Positions 58,200-64,000 of a stretch of 64,000 nt of DNA are shown in pieces. The position numbers and the translations under genes are program-made. Under the pieces are notes generated by a model. The model saw nothing but the letters and a program-made list of their open reading frames with translations, had not been told where the DNA came from and did no database searches. Source of the DNA: Epiperipatus broadwayi (taxonomy: Eukaryota > Onychophora > Udeonychophora > Euonychophora > Peripatidae); assembly GCA_028023455.1 (NCBI GenBank), contig JAQFVV010006844.1:62001-126000 (forward strand), written 5' to 3'. Numbering within the stretch: the stretch's first letter is position 1; the number at the start of each line of letters is the position of its first letter.

Positions 58200-61100
58200 T
58201 TTAATAGAAACATACTTCTTTTTGAAATACTTCAACATTACATCTAATTGTAGGTCTCCAATGTATTTCATTCTCTATCTTTAATGGAACGATTGGTATT
58301 GCACTTCTTTGGAATATCTTTGAAATAATCCTTATAATATTGATGGAGTCTACCTCTTCCATGATAAAGCATCACATATTTCCAATAAAAATATTATTTT
58401 AGGGTGTCTTGCAAAGGTCATTCATTTTCCATGTCCAATTCAAAGACGATGTCATGTTGCAATAGTGGATCTATGGTATCATATTTGTCAATTGAAGAAC
58501 ACGTTCACTGATTTTATGAAATTGCCATTGTAATTTGAAAAGCTTATGGAGACTAAACATGATATGATCACCATTTCTTATGTATGGAGAGTTTTTCCTG
58601 TTCTATGGAAGCTAAATAAATGAAACTTTTCTTATGTCTTTATATTGTGCTGACAAAGTGTCCAAGTCTTACTGCCATACAATATATTAGATAAAATAAT
58701 GACACTATATGCAGTCACTAATTTGCAGTAGTTATTTCCCTATGTTGAAATACTCTATCTTTTAACTTGTTAAAAGTAGAAGCCACACATTGGAGTGCAT
58801 ATATACGTTCACCTTCTACTTTTAAAACTGCCAAAGTATATTTAAATGGTTTTACATTCTTAAGCTAATAGGCATTTCAAGATAAAAAGGTAGTTGTGAG
58901 TTACACCCAATGTGGCCACTTGATGGCATTGTTTCTCTGCAAAAGCACAGAAATATGCCATTTACACAGCCCAACTTAGAGCCTATAGAACAGTTCTGTT
59001 TATATTAGCCATTAGAAGGCCTAGATGGCACTGCACACAATGCTTTGCATCACTATGGAAATAGCACACACTTCACAGATTGCTACCGAAGAATATGAGG
59101 GATTCAACTGGCCAAAATTGTTTTTATGTGCATTGGAAGTAATGATCTTATACCATACCTGATGTATTATTATATACTAATAATTGTAAGTCCATCTCAT
59201 GTTTTCATACACATCTTAGAAGGTCAAAACAATTGCAAAAGAGTATGTCCCCAAACCATTTTACATAAGTCATGCGAAAAGAGATGTTTACAGGAGAACT
59301 GCTACAAGAGTAATGAAATAGCTGTCATTGTACATTGTTTTGGAAATCATAATCTTTGTTTTCTCAGACTAGTGCATCCTTTGGGTCATAAAAACCATTG
59401 TGCTCCCCCCACATTCCAACACTATGTGCAGAAAACTTGGTTTTCTCAGAGTAGTACATGTGGTTTATTAGCCGATCCTTTAGATTATCAAAACCATCAG
59501 ACACCCCCCACACATTCCTGTGCTATGTACTGAAATGTATAATGTAATTAAAAAAATGTAATTTAGAAAATAATGTTGGTTCGTAAATTTTTTAAAAACA
59601 CTTTTAAAAATTGTCGTAGAACAGAAAGCAAAAAAATTATTGGCCCAGTAACATTATATTTCATTATTTTTGCAAGCAACAATGTCATCAAGTGGCCACA
59701 TTGGGCATAAGTCACAACTGAAAATTGTTGAAGATATGAAAAAGTTCTTGTTTTCACTTTTAATCAATTCAAATTTAAAATTCCATTGATGAATCTATTT
59801 TGTAACTTTATCCCCACTTGATTAACTGCCTGTAAACAATTTCAAAAAAAACTGCCATTAAAATTGAAAACACTGTTGAAGTGAGTAGATACCCTTAAGT
59901 AACACCAGCTTCATTTCAAATGCCTCAGATTTTTTACTTATATTTTTTCTTTTACATAATAAACTATATAATATGAATAAATTTTGGTGAGCAATCAATT
60001 AATTTGAAGCAATGCCATAGAGATTTGTCCTATTAACAGAATCAAATGCCTTGCCTAAATCAATAAAAGCAATATATAAATAATTCCTTTGTTCCTGATA
60101 CTTTTCTTGCATTTGTCTGACAACAAAAATCACTACTATAAGACTTCTTGATTATCTAAAACCAGTTTGAGTCTCTGATAATCATTTATTTATGGTTTGA
60201 AGCAAATCATTCAACATAATTCTTGAAAGTACCTTTGCTGTAATGTACAATAATGATATTTCATTACTTTATCTATTTTCATTTTAATTTCAAAGATTGG
60301 ACCATTTTTAAGATTGATAGCATAATGTACTCCTAAAAAACCCAATATTTTCTAAACTAACATATCACCACCATATTTTAAAATTTCTCATAGTATCACA
60401 AGCTGAAGTCTTTTGGTTATTAAGATTACAAAGAGCAATAATTACTTCAATAAGCTGGATATCTTTATCTACATTTAAATGGTTTAATATATAGAAAATT
60501 CATTGAAAGTCATCTTAATTATTGTACCATTATTCAAAAGACGATCAACATCCTTTTTCCATCTGTTCAAAATATTATTGTCATCATATAAGAGAATGCT
60601 GTTTCTGGGTTTGATAGGATTATGATACCATCTTGAGGTCCATATTTTGCTTTCAATGCATCAAAAAAATATCTAGAATGCTGTAGTCAGTGAATGTATG
60701 CATGTTTTTTGCAGCTTTAATACACCCTCCATTTTTTAAACCTTCCTGTTAGTGAACTTCTGCATTTACATAAAATTCTGCATTTAATTTATTATTCCAT
60801 CAAGCAAAAATTTCTAGATACTTGCATTAATTAATGATAAGATCATTGTCAAAAAATATAACATGATTCTTTTTAATGAACTGGACTAGATTTACTTATA
60901 TCCACAACACATTCCTTAAGCGACTTCCATGATTTAGTAATATGACAATCTTGGAGATCCAAATTGAAAATTTTAGTATTTAATCACTGTTGTAATTTAG
61001 TATAAATAGAATATTTTTCTAAAAAAAAAAACATCTGTCATTGCAATAAGATCTACTTTTTAATACAACAGCCATTTTTATCTTGGAGAATACTAATTTA

Positions 61101-61800
61101 TAAACCACCCCATAATCTGCCCTTGTAAGTGTGCACATAATGTGAACTTTTCTTGTATTATAAATCCTAACTATAATGTATTCTATTAAGTAACATTGTT
61201 TTGATCATTAATATGTCCTTATTTCTTTGCGGCAGTTTTCTCTGCCTAAATAATGTGCTTGTGATTGTCAACACAAGTGGTGCATAAAAATTCTATATAA
61301 TAACCCATTTGAATTTACAACACCCATACCATTATTTTCGATAACTTTAGTCCAAAGTCACATCTTTATATCAACGTTAAAGTCTCCAAAAAGAATTATG
61401 TGACCTTTTAGTGATATTCCTGGAATACTGCTACAAGAAGGAATAAAAACGTTCCTTCTTTAAATTCTCTGAATCTAAGTTGGGAAGTATATATACTAAT
61501 AAAATGAGAACTAGGACCAATGATTGTGCAGGGCATGTTTTAACACCATTAGCATTACAGCAAGGATGTTAAACAATAGAAAATACTAAGATAGATTTTA
61601 CAGCAAATCCAAAACTTCCCCTTCTCTTTTCACCCACTGACCTTCCGTTCCACAAAAAACTTCTAATCATTAATCTATTTTGTCAAACTTTCTGCCTCTG
61701 GAAGATGAGATTCTCTAAAAACAGCTATATCAATCTTCGATCATGACAGCTCTTTAGCCACCATTTGAGTCCTCTGTTCTGGTCTTAAAGAGTTTGTATG
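58200..61800 (-). mobile_element. Long degraded LINE (EN + RT), minus strand
   Basis: Protein fragments in minus-strand order trace a full ORF2. At about 61780-61700 RPEQRTQMVAKELS and KIDIAVFRESHLPE are the AP-endonuclease N-terminus. At about 61400-61290 come ILFGDFNVDIK and ENNGMGVVNSNGLL (GDFN motif). At about 60110-60010 VRQMQEKYQEQ and LYIAFIDLGKAFDSVNR are the RT A motif, with the metal-binding Asp in FIDLGKAFD. At about 58670 LYGSKTWTL and at about 58300 W..TIR..VEVFQKE form the C-terminus. Many stops and frameshifts are present and another element splits it at 58892-59719. It is dead. Confidence 0.8.
58892..59719. mobile_element. 828-bp insertion with 42-bp inverted ends
   Basis: Left end AGTTGTGAGTTACACCCAAT followed by GTGGCCACTTGATGGC (58892-58933) is inverted at 59678-59719 (GTCATCAAGTGGCCACATTG ... 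GTCACAACT). It interrupts the LINE. The interior has a duplication of about 85 bp (GTTTTCTCAGA(C/G)TAGT(G/A)CAT at about 59359 and 59441, each followed by a C-rich CCCCCCACA block). A 135-codon plus frame lies inside (59126-59533), Cys- and His-rich but with no recognised domain. It is probably a non-autonomous DNA transposon. No clear target duplication was found. Confidence 0.7.
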
Positions 61801-62164
61801 AAGTAACATTTACATAATTCATGTATTGATATTTAGAAAACAAAAATTTTAAATATTTAGCTTTACTATTAATCCTATTATTAATATTCATAGAACTGTA
61901 ATGAGAAGTCAACTATACATGACAACTTAGCTAAACTGTGTGAAGAAGATCATTTTTGGACTACATTTTGTATGATTTTCTACTTCTGCTATAGGTAAGA
62001 GATATCTAAATAGGGCTGCGTAATGTTGCAATCTCTGGGAGCCAAACCTGATTCATTAAAAACCAGTTCCAAACTGACTTAATAGCAGTTGTACCATCTG
62101 AAGCAAAGATCATAATTAAGAACTATGTGTTTCATAAAACTATCCTGTCGTCGCTTTATTAATT
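61801..62164. other. AT-rich DNA, no gene seen
   Basis: No supported feature. It lies between the LINE 5' end and the PLE inverted arm. Confidence 0.4.
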
Positions 62165-63388
62165 AATTATAAATATGCAATTTTTTCGCATGCGTTAGTG
62201 AAGCTGTAATTATAATATAATATTTAATATGCCTGCTTAGCACTTTTGAGATTTAATATTCAAATCTCATACTCATAGCTTTATGAATGAAGACTATTGT
62301 GATTTATTGTACACATATGAAAATGAGCTTGAATTTTTAATTAGTTAGTCTATTGTTTGAGAGAGCAAAGCATGTCTCTCTTCTATTAATGGCACTGAGG
62401 TCATTTGCTATGTAAAAAGCTTCTTTGACTTTTCTTTTGGCATCACTCTTCTCTGTGCAAATTATTTGGGCAGAACTGAGTTCAAATACATGGCCTGCAG
62501 CTGCTTGGTGGTCCCAGAAGATCGATGTTCTTTAACTTTGTTGTATGTATACCTGTGTTGGTAAATTTTTGTATTGATGCTAGCCCAAGTCTCACCATAA
62601 TAAGATGCCTGAAAGCCTAATTGAGGGCATGCTATTTTATAGACCACATGAGGGGCTTGATCTTTTTCTATTTTATTCTTGGAATTATTTATTAGTCAGT
62701 TAGTGTTGGGAGGTGTTCTGAAGCTAAATTTGAAATCGTTAGTCAATGTTTTAGCAATTTTTGAAGTTACATTAGGTATGAAAGGAATTGTTAAGTATTT
62801 CATATTGTTTTTAGGCTGTTTATTTTTGAGTTTTCTATAAAATGTTTTTATTCTCTGATGGATTGTATTGGGTTTAAAGCCTATGTTAGTCATTTCCTTT
62901 ATATATTTATCGATGTTGTTTTTCCTATCTGCTATGTATTTACATAAATGGTAATTTCTAAATAGGAAAGCATTCACACTTGCCCATTTATATTTGTTGA
63001 GGGTGTTAGACTTTGGACTTGTTTAACCTCTTCTGGAACCATCAAGCAGCTACAGGCCATGTATTTGAACCCAGTTCTTCCCAAATAATTTACACAGAGT
63101 AGAGTGATGCCAAAAGAAAAGTCAAAGAAGCTTTTTACATAGCCAATGACCTCAGTGCCATTAATAGAAGAGAGGCATGCTTTGCTCTCTCCAAACAATG
63201 GATTAAGTAATTAAAAATTCAAACTCATTTGCATATGTTTACAATAAATTATAACAGTCTTCATTTGTAAAACTATGAGTATGAGATTTGGATACTAAAT
63301 CTCGAAAGAGCTAAGCGAGCATATTAAATATTATATTATAATTACAGCTTCACTAACGCATGCGAAAAAAATTGCATATTTATAATTA
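62165..63388 (-). mobile_element. Penelope-like fragment in inverted arms
   Basis: Arms of about 350 bp (62165-62522 and 63030-63388) are inverted copies (AATTATAAATATGC...CGCATGCGTTAGTGAAGCTG on one side, mirrored on the other). Between them the minus strand encodes a PLE linker (NAFLFRNYHLCKYI ... MKYLTIPFIPNVTSKIAKTL, 62977-62696). The GIY-YIG endonuclease follows (VYKIACPQ, SYYGETWASINTKIYQHR, VKEHRSSG; 62647-62462), its last 20 residues running into the left arm. The RT domain is absent. PLEs are known for terminal repeats in direct or inverted order, and this is a clear inverted example. Confidence 0.85.
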
Positions 63389-64000
63389 CAATTTGTATTG
63401 GTGAAGAGAAAAAACAATTTATTAATTAATAAATGTTTGAGTTAAAAAAAAGAAAAAAGAAATTTGAGTCAGAATGTAATTAGTCACACAGGATTAGATG
63501 TCCAATGGTATGAAAGGCTGACAACAACCAGGACACAATAACTTAGATAACTGAAGAGGAAAAAGACAGAATATATTGTTTGAATCAGAACCACTAGCTA
63601 GGCTTTGATGAATTAACATCCTATCCTGCAAGGCAGCAGGAATTCTTGGTCAGGCACTTTTTATTTGATATTCACCATTGTCCATATCTGAAAGTCATTC
63701 CACTTCCTGCTACTTTTGGAGCATATCGATAACCTTCACACAACACCCAACAACACATAGTCTTTAAGACAAAAGAGCTAATGTTATATTGCTATTATTA
63801 AAATATATGCACACAAACAACCACATATAGATAAAGTTTTAACCATTATTTTCATATACAATGAAATCTCTATTCATCATTTTTAAAGAAACTAAAGAAA
63901 ATGATAGATACTGGAAAACTCTAAAAAATGGGTGTATTGTCTTCCTAGTTTTGGAATGAATGAAAGTAGACAATAAATATTGGAAAATTAAATATATAAT
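63389..64000. other. AT-rich DNA, no gene seen
   Basis: No supported gene or repeat to the window end. Confidence 0.45.

Noticed and set aside
63270-63330. Hairpin GAGATTT/AAATCTC followed by GAAA in a PLE arm, considered as a hammerhead
   Set aside because: The upstream core is TATGAGTAT instead of CTGATGA, stem I is not found, and the mirrored arm has AAAA. It may be a decayed ribozyme but cannot be called one.

Overview
The window is very AT-rich eukaryotic DNA with long gene-free stretches, many microsatellites and a dense load of decayed transposable elements. tRNA-derived SINEs with A-rich tails, LINEs with an AP-type endonuclease and reverse transcriptase, Penelope-like elements (PLEs), hAT-type MITEs and LTR relics all point to a metazoan, most likely an invertebrate. 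The species cannot be named from the sequence. No bacterial operon, rRNA gene, functional tRNA gene or CRISPR array was seen, and no intact host protein-coding gene is demonstrable. At most there are a few isolated exon-like islands (28468-28542, 29123-29240, 45501-45779).

Layout. 1-6100: AT-rich, with a SINE at 2435 and a TAA microsatellite at 3296. 6148-8210: LINE pieces, namely a C-terminal piece on the minus strand and an endonuclease-to-RT piece on the plus strand. 8225-9040 and 14525-15900: two copies of an unclassified interspersed repeat; the second carries a solo LTR with an intact 5-bp target duplication. 9287-10072: a foldback element and a half copy. 10234-12077: a decayed, internally deleted LTR-retrotransposon-like unit on the minus strand, ending against a 500-N gap whose two edges are identical. 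18123-19156: two MITEs. 19545-21290: two PLE fragments head to head, followed by a long inverted repeat. 22968-23430: a 248-bp tandem duplication. 24392-24940: a hAT MITE. 24955-25530: a hammerhead-ribozyme repeat element. 26050-35370: mostly featureless AT-rich DNA with two exon-like islands. 35373-44510: a minisatellite, LTR fragments, a LINE 3' end, a SINE, a hairpin MITE and a coiled-coil ORF1-like relic. 44636-47181: a block of more balanced composition with 78-80-bp tandem repeats. 47460-47820: LTR ends with a tRNA-Lys-type primer site. 49942-50228: a near-perfect hairpin. 55080-57830: two more hammerhead elements and a hAT MITE. 58200-61800: a long degraded LINE on the minus strand interrupted by an 828-bp element with inverted termini. 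62165-63388: a PLE fragment framed by about 350-bp inverted arms.

The most interesting system is the family at 25170-25530, 55080-55320 and 57484-57830. It carries a type I hammerhead ribozyme motif: a CTGATGA core, a 5-bp stem II, GAA, a tiny 3-bp stem III, and cleavage before TTGG. The layout matches the schistosome-type hammerhead. Each copy has different damage, so the family ancestor was probably active. The element also carries a B-box-like GTTCAAATC, is partly dimeric at 24955-25530, and has an inverted tail at 55080. It sits in a window that also contains PLE fragments, the class of retroelement proposed to mobilise ribozyme-bearing circular RNAs (retrozymes).
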